From: Tetrastigma voinierianum
Taxonomy: Eukaryota > Streptophyta > Magnoliopsida > Vitales > Vitaceae
Direction of reading: 5' to 3'
Assembly (NCBI GenBank): GCA_016808115.1
Contig: JAEQBH010001852.1
Coordinates: 372,001-436,000 of the forward strand
DNA length: 64,000 bases
The notes under the pieces are model-generated. The model was not told the DNA's origin and did not search any database. It saw only the letters and a list, made by a program, of their open reading frames with translations. Position numbers and translations under genes: made by a program. This document shows positions 24,255 through 34,420 of the stretch, piece after piece (within the stretch, counting starts at the first letter, position 1; each line of letters begins with the position of its first letter).

Positions 24255-25553
24255 TGATTCGCATGCAAAGTAGGCGTATCGGAATCAACAAAATTTATAT
24301 CCTAAATCCTACTGCACTAGCAGAGCTACTACAGTATAGTGGTCTAGGGTCAAACACGGGGATGGGTTTTCTTCGTGAGAGAAGAAATGCAGTTGATTGA
24401 AAATGGTGAATTTGGTTTGGATTTTAAGGTGGTGATAAAAACAGTGGATATTGATGGTGTGCAAATTGAATATAACTTGAAATAAAATTTGGGAAGAAAG
24501 AAGAACTCCTTAAGAGAAGTCTGGGCCCTTTGGTGTAGGATTCAGGCATTCAACATATATCAGGATGCTTTTTTCGTGTTGGGGATGATGACATATAGTC
24601 ATTTCTGAGCAGGATCTTCATTTGGCATTTAAAATTTTCCTTCTTGAAACATGGCATTTAATAAGCATAAATGTCCCTGACAGTCAGAACACATCTCAAA
24701 AAACTACCCTACAGTAACTAATAGGAGACAACTAACTGGATAACAGAGGATCTAAAGATAAGCATCCTTGTGGCAAAGCTTGCCAAATACACGTCGAGTG
24801 AGGTGGAGTCACAGAAGATTTTAACCCTAGGTAAGATCACGAGGGCAATGCTTGCCCGTAAATGCGGGCATAAAAACAGAGAACATGCGGTTACCTCAGC
24901 CTTCACGGTGGCCTCTCTTTAAGGATGAAGAGGTTTAATAACCATGTCTTGATTTGTCATCATCGGCGTGTTTCGATGGCGAGAAAATGAAAAGAAAGAA
25001 TGGGAGAGAAGAAAGAAAAACATGGAAAAGCGGAACCAAAAGTCTAGATCCACATCTTGAAGATCGATTGATTTGCTACAAGCAGTAGGCTTATATATTA
25101 TCTCGCTGACAAAGGAAATTACATAAACATATGAAGACATCAAAATTACATCAAGGGTAAAATTGGAAAATATACAAAACTGGTCTTTCGGGCCGAAATG
25201 GGAAGTGTATAAAATTTGCGCATGTGGGGAAATTTTCAAGACTATGCGAATTTTCGCACAAGGCAAATTTTCGCACTGCGGCGCTGAAATCAAGGCTTCC
25301 GTGACCGCCCTCCCCGCACTCGTTTCAGATTTATCTTTTCAATTTTGAAGTAGGATCAACTGGTCCTTTATGCATGGATTGATTCAACGAAATTGGTATC
25401 AAATGCCTCGCTTAAAACTATAAAATAGCCACAGAAGTATCGCATATAAAAGGGACCTTAATACGCCATCAAGTATCGGATCGATTAAGACACAAAAAAA
25501 GCTCAAAACCCAAGTAATAAATAGAACTCAAAATAGCACTTTGACACTAATCA
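24255..25553 (-). repeat. 5' LTR of gypsy element D
   Basis: 1299 bp, partner of 18185-19479 with the same ends (TGATTCGC and CTAATCA on +). On the minus strand it is followed by AATTACGCCGCTGTGG, a plausible decayed primer-binding site of the TGGCGCCG type. Confidence 0.85.
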
Positions 25554-26474
25554 TCGCATCACACAAAGAAAAGCCATTCCTTACAAAAATTAACTCGGGG
25601 AGAGAATGAGTCGAACTGGAAGCAGGATACCTAAGAGCTCGAGGTTCACGATTATTTCCAAAGATTAACCAATGAGAAAAACCCTAGCCACCAATCTCAT
25701 ATCTCGTGGAGCTTCAGGAGATTAGTGGATTCCGATTTCGAGAAGATCCTCACTCCCATTGAGATTAGGGAAAATCGCATGTGTCGAGGGCGACTTCTAG
25801 ATTTCTAAAAAGATGAGAGAGTTGAGACAAAAAGAGGGGATTAATCGCAGAGAGACAAGATGAAGCGGAAGCAAGGAAGGGTTATATGAATAACATATAG
25901 CCGTGGAAAAACCCATATGTCTATCACAATATAGCTACTCGCTTTAATTTCTTTCCAACTATGCTCTTTATAGTAACGTGCGACTAAATTCCACAAATGC
26001 AAAAATGTTTCACAGGAAATTCCAAGAAAGATTTAGATAAATCAAACACATATGCCTTAGTTATAAATTCTTTTCTCCAAAAGCATTGTGAGGTCCACTC
26101 TTTGTATATAGAGCTTCAGTTTCTCCCAAAAGACCCTGTTTTTAAATTCGTTGGTGAATAAGAGGTTTTATACTCGAGTCCTTATAAGAATAAAATACTA
26201 CAACAATGTAATGCAAAATGAATAGATGTAAAAAAAAAATTTAACCTAAAATAATCAAATACCATAATTAGTGGAAAGATAATTTGCTAAAGTTTTGATG
26301 ATACAAAAATCTGATGGTGCTTAAAATGCTCAGTTACTTGTGATTTCAAACTATTTAAAACATGTAATTAACACGATCTTACTATTGGATTACCTTGTGC
26401 TTAAAATAAAAAGGGCTTTTGGGTATGATGATAAATCTTATTACAACCCATTTATAGTATGAAATAAAAAGATT
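25554..26474. other. Intergenic stretch between gypsy elements D and C
   Basis: No gene recognised. A SINE-like phrase (ACTCGAGTCCTTATAAGAAT) is near 26172. The first 300 bp would be the upstream flank of the minus-strand frame at 18176 if element D were removed. Confidence 0.4.
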
Positions 26475-26479
26475 CTTTA

Positions 26480-27088
26480 TGATTGGGTTTAAAAAGGCGA
26501 AAGGTGCTCCAATTCCCCAAGCCCAAGAAGCAGATTTCAAAAGAAGATTTATGCTGTGCCCAAGAAACGTCCGGGCTCCTGGCACAGGCCCAAAACGGGA
26601 GCCCAATTCATCCTCCCCAAGGGCCGATAACGCGGACAGCCTAAAGAGCTCATATCCTGTAAATCAAACAAAATCTCACCAATAAGGGAAGTAGGATAAT
26701 TCTCAATAACTGCTTTCCAATTATCCCTTATTAATCTGACAGCGATAAGAAAAGAAAATCTCTCATCTAATAAAAAAGAATCTTTATCAACATCCAATTG
26801 GGAAAAACATATACTATAAATACCAGGCCACCCCATCAGTGAAAGGTACGCCAACTTATGCACCAATACTTCATTCCCTAAGCAAACTTGATACATTCCC
26901 ACTACGGTGAAATAATCGATTTGTGCATCTGAAATGCAAGAACGCGAGCGCCCCGCCGATCCTCTTTGTTTCTTTGCTTTGGCAAGAGGGAGTCCACGTC
27001 CAAAGCCTGGACGGCCCAATGGGATACCGAAGCTCCGGCCCGATTCCAACACGCTCCACCCCACCTCTCGGCTGAAAAGGCACTGTCA
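26480..27088 (+). repeat. 5' LTR of gypsy element C
   Basis: 609 bp. TATA-like TATAAATA at 26815-26822 is the likely LTR promoter. One copy of a 65-70 bp unit that is tripled in the 3' LTR. Confidence 0.85.
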
Positions 27089-27089
27089 T

Positions 27090-27103
27090 TGGCGCCACTG
27101 TGG
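27090..27103 (+). other. Primer-binding site of element C
   Basis: TGGCGCCACTGTGG one base after the LTR end, the TGGCGCC class used by many plant gypsy elements. Confidence 0.7.
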
Positions 27104-27448
27104 ACTGCCAGCCTTACAACAAAGTTGACTCCCGACCGGATGGTATCAACTCGGAACACAAGCAGAAGCAACGTCAATCCTCCAAGGATGCAAGACCAGC
27201 CAGCGACGTGGGATAGTCGACCTCCTCTCGAGGCGTGAAAGAGACTCAGGCAGCTAACACGATAAGGTGGAGGCACCACACCAACCAACACTTGCTGAAA
27301 GAGTTGTAACAACTCACCAGGCAAATACGATGCCCCCAAGAGACACGACAGCCCCGAAAAGACCAAAACCCTATTACCCGAGAAGAGCAACACCTCGACC
27401 CTCATCGAGAAGCGGATAGAGAAGGAGAAACTAGCCACACTAAAGAGC

Positions 27449-27691
27449 ATGATCCTTACCAACCCCCGGGAGAGGATCGCAACGAGGAGAGGTCGTGGAA
27501 CAAAGGTTCAGGAACATCCAGCAAGATATCAGCCACATGAAGGTACAAAGACCGAGCCCAATTTCCATGGACGCCTCGGGTGCAACAAAACCGAGTCTCC
27601 ATTCACCTCGCTGTGGTGTCGCACTTCCCTTTCGACAAAGTTCATAATGCCGCAGATCGAGACGTTCGACGGAACAAAAGACCCCATGTAA
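27449..27691 (+). pseudogene. Gypsy gag N-terminal fragment of element C
   Basis: The open frame ends KFIMPQIETFDGTKDPM then stop. The segment SPFT...P...KF..P..E.FDGTKDP is the conserved entry to Tat-type gypsy gag. A charged arginine-rich leader (RERIATRRGRGTKV) precedes it. The rest of gag is missing; the sequence passes into the tandem-repeat region at about 27730. Confidence 0.65.
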
Positions 27692-27793
27692 TTCACCCCA
27701 ATAATGCATACAAAATTTCATGAAACTCGTGACGGATATCAAGAGCCCAAGAATCCCGCTTGCAGCTTAACAACTCAACAAAGGCCAAGTAGC

Positions 27794-29520
27794 TAGGGCT
27801 GGTAACGAGCCGAGCCGAGCCGAGCTTTGAACATTTCGAGCTAGGCTTGTTAATTTATGAGTGGGATCGAGCCCGAGCCGAAGCAACGAGCTTAAAATCG
27901 TGCTCAAGCTCGGGCTTGATTTAAAAAAAGCTCGGGCTTCGAGCTCATTAGGCCTCGCTTTCCATATAGAACGAGCGCCTCGAGCTTAACCTCTAAGCTC
28001 AAGCCCAATCCCGAGCCTATACAAGTTTGTATTGTAATCAATCCTCAAGCTCACCCATACTTTTAACTTTTTTTAATCAATCGATAACAAATACATCAAT
28101 TAAGGAAATAATTTTCTATGGATTTGTTTTACCTTAGTTGATTTGTAAATCGACGCTAAAGTTTGTTAAACACTTCAACATTTGTTTCCTTTGGATTACG
28201 TAATTCCAATCAATAAACAATCCTGTAACCGAAAAATTATGAAATAGAATTAAAACAAGTAAATTGTATAGCGTGTTAAATAAAGATACCCTCAAATCAT
28301 TGAATAAGAAACATGATTGGTTTTAATCAATTATCTAAATAAAGAAATAATATATCAACAAGATTCGCAAGTTACAAACTCATTAAGAATAAATAAACTA
28401 TTTTGAAATATAATCGTTGCACATGGTTAAGTTAGCCACCACCCTCCCGGGACTACCAAGACGCTGTGACGACACTTGCTCTACCACTCACCGGACAGAT
28501 CTAAGACCGCCCACCACGTCGAACCTGGCCACAAGAAATTTTCATACTCCAAGAATGACGGCACCTTTGGCTGCTATAATCGTCTCTGCTCTCGGTAGTC
28601 CTGTATGCCTGGCCCTTGTTTCTCTCTATGAAACCCCACCCCACGATCACCCTTTGACGCTTTACCTATACCCACGCCTGGGGACTACCGGGTTAAGTCC
28701 AGCATCAAAAGATCCAAAAGGTCCCAATACTCCCAAGTATTTGAGATCGATCCCTTGTTCATCAGCCGTAATTGATCAGACAAGGTCCGTACGCCCTCAA
28801 TGTTACCCAAGATCGGCAAACCTTGTCTAAGCTCATGGCCACCAAATTCTATGGGCTTCCACAGGAGCCCAATTACCCTCATATTTGTAATCTAACCAGA
28901 CACTAGATCGACCGGGATCGTACTGGGTCATACCCAACATCCATGTCCTTCCCGACGTCCCTCATTTCTAAGACCTTCCTTCACGCTATCCACACTGAAC
29001 ATACCGTTGGCGCCAACACCTTCTCGCACGCCATTCTGGTACCATTTCGCTACTGCGTATCCGGGAGATTCAGGCATACCCCCGTGTACCGACGGCGTGG
29101 GATTCGCCGAATTCCCCGCCGCCTCGCCGTCGCCTCGACTGGGCCATGAGGATTCACGTATTTGCCATCCATATCGACCGGATCTTAGAGCTTGAGGATC
29201 CATTACATCGATGAGTTCGGGACATTACGACTGACATTCACTCTACGCGCCTCGAAGCTCTGGATCGCACCAAGTGAAGACTGTATCCTCGTCAATGAGA
29301 CCGTAGGCGGAAGCCTCGTTCCAGTGACGGATGGGTCCCGGCGGCACGAGCCGAGCTTTTTTCGACCGAGCCCGAGCCGAGCCCGAGCCGAGCCCCGAAA
29401 TTTATCGAGCCTAAATTAAGGCTCAAGCTCACTCGCTTAGCCACGGAGCCGAGCTCTCGTGAGCCGAGCTGAAGCCGAGCCCGAGCCGAGCCTCGAGCAG
29501 CTTGGCTCGCTATCACCCTA
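27794..29520. mobile_element. hAT-type transposon inserted in element C
   Basis: Left end TAGGGCTGGTAACGAGCC; right end reads in reverse TAGGGTGATAGCGAGCC. Both arms are packed with GAGCCGAGCC repeats, as in a known class of plant hAT elements. A perfect 8-bp target duplication CAAGTAGC flanks it (27786-27793 and 29521-29528), the hAT signature. The left third is AT-rich; 28425-29340 is GC-rich cargo of unknown origin with no recognisable transposase. It is younger than element C, and its target word is part of C's tandem repeat. Confidence 0.9.
28425..29340. other. GC-rich cargo inside the hAT element
   Basis: Composition jumps at about 28425 from AT-rich to GC-rich and returns to GAGCC arm repeats near 29345. 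Several frames are open for 60-140 codons, but none shows a domain I recognise, and high GC alone makes long frames likely. It could be captured host or retroelement DNA. Confidence 0.45.
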
Positions 29521-29528
29521 CAAGTAGC

Positions 29529-29940
29529 CATTACAGAACTACAAATTTTAGGAGCCATGTAGCCCAAGAGCCCAATAGCTCCGCCTTGTGTGAGCGTAAT
29601 GTACCAAAAGGCCAAGTAGCCACGAGCCAAGGGGCCGCCTACAGCGGCGACACCAAACAGCCACATGTACCACCTGAGCCAAGTAGCTCCTGGGAGCCCA
29701 AGAGGGGCCCGGGTCAGAGCGTGGATACCAAACAGCCATATAGCCACGGAGCTAAGTAGCTCAGAACCCAAGAGTTTCGCCTCACGAGCGCAATGGGCCA
29801 AATAAAGCATGTGTGTGCCACGAGCTGGGTAGCTCAAGAGCCCAAGAGCCTGGGTCACAGAGTGCGCCAGCCAAACAGCCAGCCATGGAACCAAGTACCG
29901 GGGGAGCTCAATAGCCTGGCCAAGAGCTCAACTGCACAGG
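29529..29940. repeat. Imperfect tandem repeats with CCAAGTAGC core (element C)
   Basis: Words such as GCCAAGTAGC, CAAGAGCCC and CCAAACAGCCA recur about every 110-130 bp. The same core lies just left of the hAT at 27783-27793, so the array was split by that insertion. Confidence 0.6.
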
Positions 29941-30780
29941 AAAGGCCATATAGCCGCAGAGCCACCCACCAAGTGCATTGGCCCACGGAGCCCCCAAAGC
30001 AGCCGCTTTCAAGAGCTCAATCAAGCCGTGAAAGGCCATATAGCCGTAGAGCCGGCTCAGCCAGTAAATTAGCCCACTGAGCCCCAATAAATTTCTAAGC
30101 CAAAGAGTTCAACTCCGCCGCATAAGGTCATATAGCCGTTGCAGCTGCCGCCTGTGCATATTAGCCCACGGCCCCAGCAGACCGCTTTTCAAAGAGCCTC
30201 AACCGTCGCACAAGGCCATATAGTCGTAGAGCCGGGCCAAATTTTAGGCATATTAAATACCACGAGCCTCGTGAGGCTCGGGCTAAGAGCTCAACCGCAG
30301 AAAGGCCATATAGCCGTTGCAGCCATTCAGCTCGTAGGATTAGCCCACCCGGGAGCCCCGCAGGCTCAAGGCTTCAAGCGCCCAACCCGCCCGACAAGGC
30401 CATATAGCCGCAGCGCCCCACTCATGCATTAGCCCACGGCCCGCAGCCTCGCCTTTCGAAGAGCTCAACTACTCAGACAAGGCCATATAGCCGCAGAGCC
30501 AGCTCAGCTCAGGCATATTAGCCCACGGAGCCTCGCAAGCAGCCTCGCTTTTAAAGAGCTCAATCAAGCCAGAAAAGCCATATAGCCGCATAATGGCCAA
30601 ATGTGCATATTAGCCTACTGAGCCTAGGCAAATTCGGGCTAAGAGCTCAACTCGTCAGAAAGGCTATTAGATGCAGAGAGCCCAATCTCAAAGTGTATTA
30701 GCCCACTGAGCCTCAAACCCGCCGCTTTTATGAGCTCAATCGTCGTAAAAGGCCATATAGCCACAAATCCAGTTAACTTT
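29940..30780. repeat. About ten tandem copies of a 90-bp unit (element C)
   Basis: The core AGGCCATATAGCCG recurs near 29943, 30033, 30126, 30217, 30303, 30398, 30480, 30576 and 30750, with a diverged copy near 30661, at 80-96 bp spacing. Each unit also has TTAGCCCAC and AGAGCTCAA words. Long frames across it are products of the repeat. Confidence 0.85.
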
Positions 30781-31514
30781 ATAGAAAAGATAGGACGCAG
30801 TTAAGGGAAAAAGCGAGGAGATAGAAAATTGAGTATTCATTGAGTTTCAAAGCCTAGGACGACATTACATATATCCGGGGTTCAGAGCCCAAGGTTAAAA
30901 AAAAAAACACATACAAACAAGCAGATCAGATAAGGAGGCCTTTAATTTCAGCACAGGATTAGGGGAGCAAGGCGAAGAAGGGGAGCGGCCTCAACCGGGT
31001 GGTCGGTTCTCCAAAGCACCGCCTAAAGGACTCTTCGCTCCTCGTTGTCAAATACCAAAGTTAAACCAAACCCGTAGGCGTTTAGCAGCCTCCTTTGGAA
31101 AGCAAGCCATCCATCACCACTGAAAGTGTGCCTCATCCCCTCAAACTCATATCTCTTATCCCTCGAACGAGCAGAGCTCCTACCTCTAAAGGTCCCTCGC
31201 AACCCATGGCACTCCATCGATCAAGCGCTCACTGTAGCTCTCACCTCGGAAGCTTAGCGACGGCTTTCCTAGCAACACCGCTTGGCCACAGTTCTCATCT
31301 CTAAAGAGCCGTAATCCTTTCCCCGGCCGCCTTCCGCAGCCTCATTCCCTGAATGATTGCAACCCCTCCCCTAACCACCCGGGCCTCAGCCCCTCTAGGC
31401 AACCCGCAACCCATCCCCCGGGTCACCACAGACGTTTCCTGCAAGTAGCCTTACCCATCCCCACACCTCTCGGCCTCCGCCCCCAAGAACTCTTAAGCCA
31501 TCTCGAGCCTCTCT

Positions 31515-33100
31515 CTACCCGCCCGCGATCGAGGCCATCGAGGTATGCCCCATATCTGACTTGAGCTTCACTTCCGCCCCTCCCACATATATAATCCGAG
31601 CTCGCTGTAGCCTCGCCCGCCGGAGGTAAAGAAGCCACTTCGCTTCAGCCTCGCGGCTCACATGACCCCTCGCCTCGGCCTGGCCCTTGCCAAACTCTCT
31701 CATGGGTAGCCCACCTGCTAATACACAACACAGAATCAATGCACAACTTGAAACCAAGATCAAGGTAAACAAATAAGGACATGGGAACTTACGAGGCGAC
31801 TCTGCAGGGATGTAGCCAAAGCTCCTCACCGGCATGGCACCCGACCTCGAGATCATAGTCCCCCGAGGATGGAAGCAGACCGTGACCAAAGAAGAAGCCC
31901 AAAGATCGAGGAGCAAGGAATCCTCATCTCAATCAACTCGGGCACTCGCCCCAAGTCTTCCGTCATCAAGGAGGAGGCCCCAAATTTCCCACGCTGAGGA
32001 CTCCAGTAAACTAAGATGGGCATAACCTCCAACGGAGGCTCAGCAGCCCTCCCCGAGGAATTCGCCTTCGCAGCCAGGCAGAGCTACAGTCATGGATCAC
32101 GCCTTCGAACCTTGGCCGCAGGAGGTAATACTTGCCCCCGCACTCCTGGACGTGGCGTAGGGTGATGAAGAAGAGCACCAACCCCGGCTTTAAACCGTGC
32201 CGGGACGGCTCATCAAGGGAGCCCAGAGGTTTCCACTCCCACACTTCGGGACCCCCGGACAACACCCACCCGAGCTGTAAGCTCTCTTAGTGGGCTTGAC
32301 AAACGGAGGCCTATCGTGGTAACCCCATAACGAGGGAGTGAAGGCTCCTCGCAGTAGAAGGCCTAAGACTTCGAACCCAAGATCTCGGAATATCCAACCC
32401 GATAAGCTCATAGTAAGCGGCGCTGAAAACATTCTCCGTCAACTTCCTTTTACGACCCCTCGTTTTGGGGGGGCTAAGATCGTGGCGACACCGAAGAGCG
32501 TACGCCACACTAATGCAAAGTCAGGATACCCTATAATTTATAAAAACTAAACCAAACTAAAGCAAAGCAAAGCTCACGTAGGTTCCTGGAGTGGTCTGCA
32601 TAAATTAACGCCTGAAGGTGTCTTCCCCGCACAATGATCGTGACCCAACCCGCGCCACCAACAAAAAGTAGCTGCCTCCAAAATTGTGGAAGACCTGAGA
32701 CCTCGAGATTATCAACGAGCGCCTGAACTGCGATAACCTTGTCCCTAAAGACAACTAATGTACCCCAACCATCACCCTACAAATCGGGCGAAAGCTCGAG
32801 ATGGGCAAACGCTGAATGTCAGTAAGACCCTTTTATAAAGGGATGCGGAGGAAAACGGAGGCCATTCTCAAAGGCCACCTTAAATAAGCCCACCATCTTG
32901 GGCACTTGAACAACATAGGAGGTCAATACGTCGGGAGACCAAACCTGGACACCAAACGGGGGCCTATATCATCTCATAAAGATTTCCCCATATAAAGGCT
33001 CAACCCTGCTAGGACCCACCGCCAGGGAATTCTGCACGGCCGACCCCAAATATTCAAACCTCATAGGGTATTTAATCTCGTCGATTTTATCCTTGCCTTT
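31515..33100 (-). CDS. Antisense ORF region of element C with apparent introns
   Basis: Minus-strand coding is antisense to the element. Segments in order: about 33000-32578 (VVQVPKMVGLFKVAFENGLR, FPPHPFI, later VALVDN-like text and FWRQLLFV), intron 32577-32510 (GTGAGC...TTAG), 32509-31793 (YYELIGLDIPRSWV, FFITLRHVQECGGKYYLL, GAMPVRSFGYIPAES), intron 31792-31715 (GTAAGT...GCAG), and 31714-31515 (MREFGKGQAEARGHVSREAE). The pattern of HPF...L...L.P...GW...V.F resembles the putative gypsy-type transposon domain (Transposase_28-like) found in antisense ORFs of Tat-lineage elements; that link is from memory of the pattern. Several frame breaks, including one stop near 32820, make it probably non-functional. 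What the protein does is unknown. Confidence 0.5.
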
Positions 33101-33694
33101 ACCCAAGGGGGAAGGAGGTTCCCAGGCATCTTTCGAGGGAACAACCACGGTTAAGCCGATTTGGACTCACTAACGCCCGGGCTCCGAACCAGATAATCGT
33201 AGAGGAATCCACACCCCCTCTACGCAGTTAAGAAAGAGGAGCCGACCGACCCATGGGAACATCCGGCGGGACCAAATCCAACCAAGCTAGCCCTAATGCC
33301 TAGCTATACCACTCAAAAAGGCAAAGAAGGAGAAAGACGTATCGGTCCTAGGAACAGAACGAAAGGGACGACCCCAAGCAGGGTATTACAAAACACCAAA
33401 AAAGATTCTGAACAAATGGTCAGACGAGTTTTAAGAGAAAAGAAGCCTGAACTCGCAGAGAAGGAAAAAACTTCAATATCAAACACAACGCTAATTCACA
33501 AAAGCCGGATGTTCCTCAAGGAAACCGAAGAACTAGAGGAAATAAGCAAAGTCAAAAATCATTTTTACCACACAGCATTGACTACGACAAAACCCTAAAC
33601 TAAACCAAATTGCGGTCGCTACGTGAAGTCACACCCGGCTCAAGAGGTTGACACAAATTTCTGCCCACGCCGTAACCAAGGGGTGGGGGGCAAT

Positions 33695-34420
33695 TTATTG
33701 GGTTTTAAAAAATAGCAGCGCCACTCCCACGTTCCTGCTATGTGGATTAAAAGAAGATTTATAAGCAAGCTCAAGAAACGCCGCCCCGGCTCTCGGGCAC
33801 AGCCCAAAACGGGAGCCCACCCATCCTCTAAGGGCCGGTGAACGCTGATGTACCCTAAAGCTCCATATCCTCAGAATCAAACCAAATCTCACCAATAAAG
33901 TAGAAGAGGGATAATTCCCAATAACTACTTATCTTAAATCAAACCAAATCTCAATTAATAAGTGGAAGTAGATAATTCTCAATAACTACTTATCCCTGTG
34001 AATCAAACCAAATCTCAATTAATAAGGGAAGTAGATAATTCTACACTCGTTTCTAATTATCTCTTATTAATCTGACAGCGATAAGGAAAGAAAATCCTCC
34101 ATCCAATAAAAGAGAATCCTTATCACCATCCAATTATGAAAAACATATACTATAAATACCAGGCCACTCCCATCTGAAAGGCACAAATCCATTTGACCAA
34201 TACTTCCATTCCCTACAGCTATCATTCCTCTCCACACGAAAAGCATCCCGACTTAGGCATCTGAGAGCGGCAATCCAAGCAGCTAGCCCCGCCGATCCTC
34301 TTTGTTTCTTGTTTTGGCAGAGCAGTTCAACGTTCAGCGCAGACCGGCTCAATGACGCCCGGCCCGCCCCAACGATTCCAACACGCTCCAGCCCAATTCT
34401 AATTGAAAAATGCATCATCA
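33695..34420 (+). repeat. 3' LTR of gypsy element C, with internal triplication
   Basis: 726 bp against 609 for its partner. The extra length is explained by three successive copies (about 33865-34060) of a unit with AATCAAACCAAATCTCA and AGATAATTC that occurs once in the 5' LTR. TATAAATA lies at 34152-34159. Confidence 0.85.

Larger units (their letters stand above)
18185..25553 (-). mobile_element. Non-autonomous Ty3/gypsy element D (gag-protease only)
   Basis: Direct repeats 18185-19479 and 24255-25553 (1295 and 1299 bp) both start TGATTCGCATGCAAAG and end CACTAATCA. Read on minus, the order is 5' LTR (24255-25553), a PBS-like ACGCCGCTG beside it, gag, protease, non-coding DNA, a polypurine tract (AGGTTGGGGGTG at 19480-19491 on minus), then the 3' LTR. 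The gag and protease resemble the Athila/Tat side of plant gypsy elements. No reverse transcriptase, RNase H or integrase was found anywhere in the 4.8-kb interior. The layout matches what has been described as terminal-repeat-with-gag elements, mobilised in trans. Flanking 5-mers (CCAGT, TCGCA) do not match. Confidence 0.85.
26480..34420 (+). mobile_element. Non-autonomous Ty3/gypsy element C (Tat/Ogre-like layout)
   Basis: LTRs 26480-27088 and 33695-34420 share GGGTTT at the start, TATAAATACCAGGCCA, GCCCCGCCGATCCTCTTTG and a terminal CA. The 5' LTR is followed by the PBS TGGCGCCACTGTGG (27090) and the 3' LTR is preceded by a polypurine tract (GGGGTGGGGGG, 33680-33690). A perfect 5-bp target duplication CTTTA flanks it (26475-26479, 34421-34425). 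The interior carries a gag start, a hAT insertion, a 90-bp tandem array and an antisense ORF region, but no RT or integrase. Antisense ORFs with tandem repeats are known in the Tat/Ogre/Grande lineage, so this is probably a deletion derivative of that group (inference). Confidence 0.9.

Noticed and set aside
26549..27462. Minus-strand frames of 75-186 codons over the 5' LTR of element C
   Set aside because: They cross LTR, PBS and gag leader antisense with no domain; shadows of a GC-rich region.
28417..29203. Several 60-137 codon frames in the hAT cargo
   Set aside because: Overlapping frames on both strands in GC-rich DNA, none with a recognisable motif.
29292..30432. 200-codon minus frame and plus frames over the repeats of element C
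   Set aside because: Products of the GAGCC arms and tandem repeats; periodic sequence without protein-like features.
29940..30780. Regularly spaced repeats considered as a CRISPR-like array
   Set aside because: The whole 90-bp unit repeats, with no unique spacers, in a plant retroelement; it is an ordinary tandem array.
33296..33598. 100-codon plus-strand frame rich in Lys and Glu
   Set aside because: Lies in the leader of the antisense ORF region near the polypurine tract; purine-rich composition explains it.
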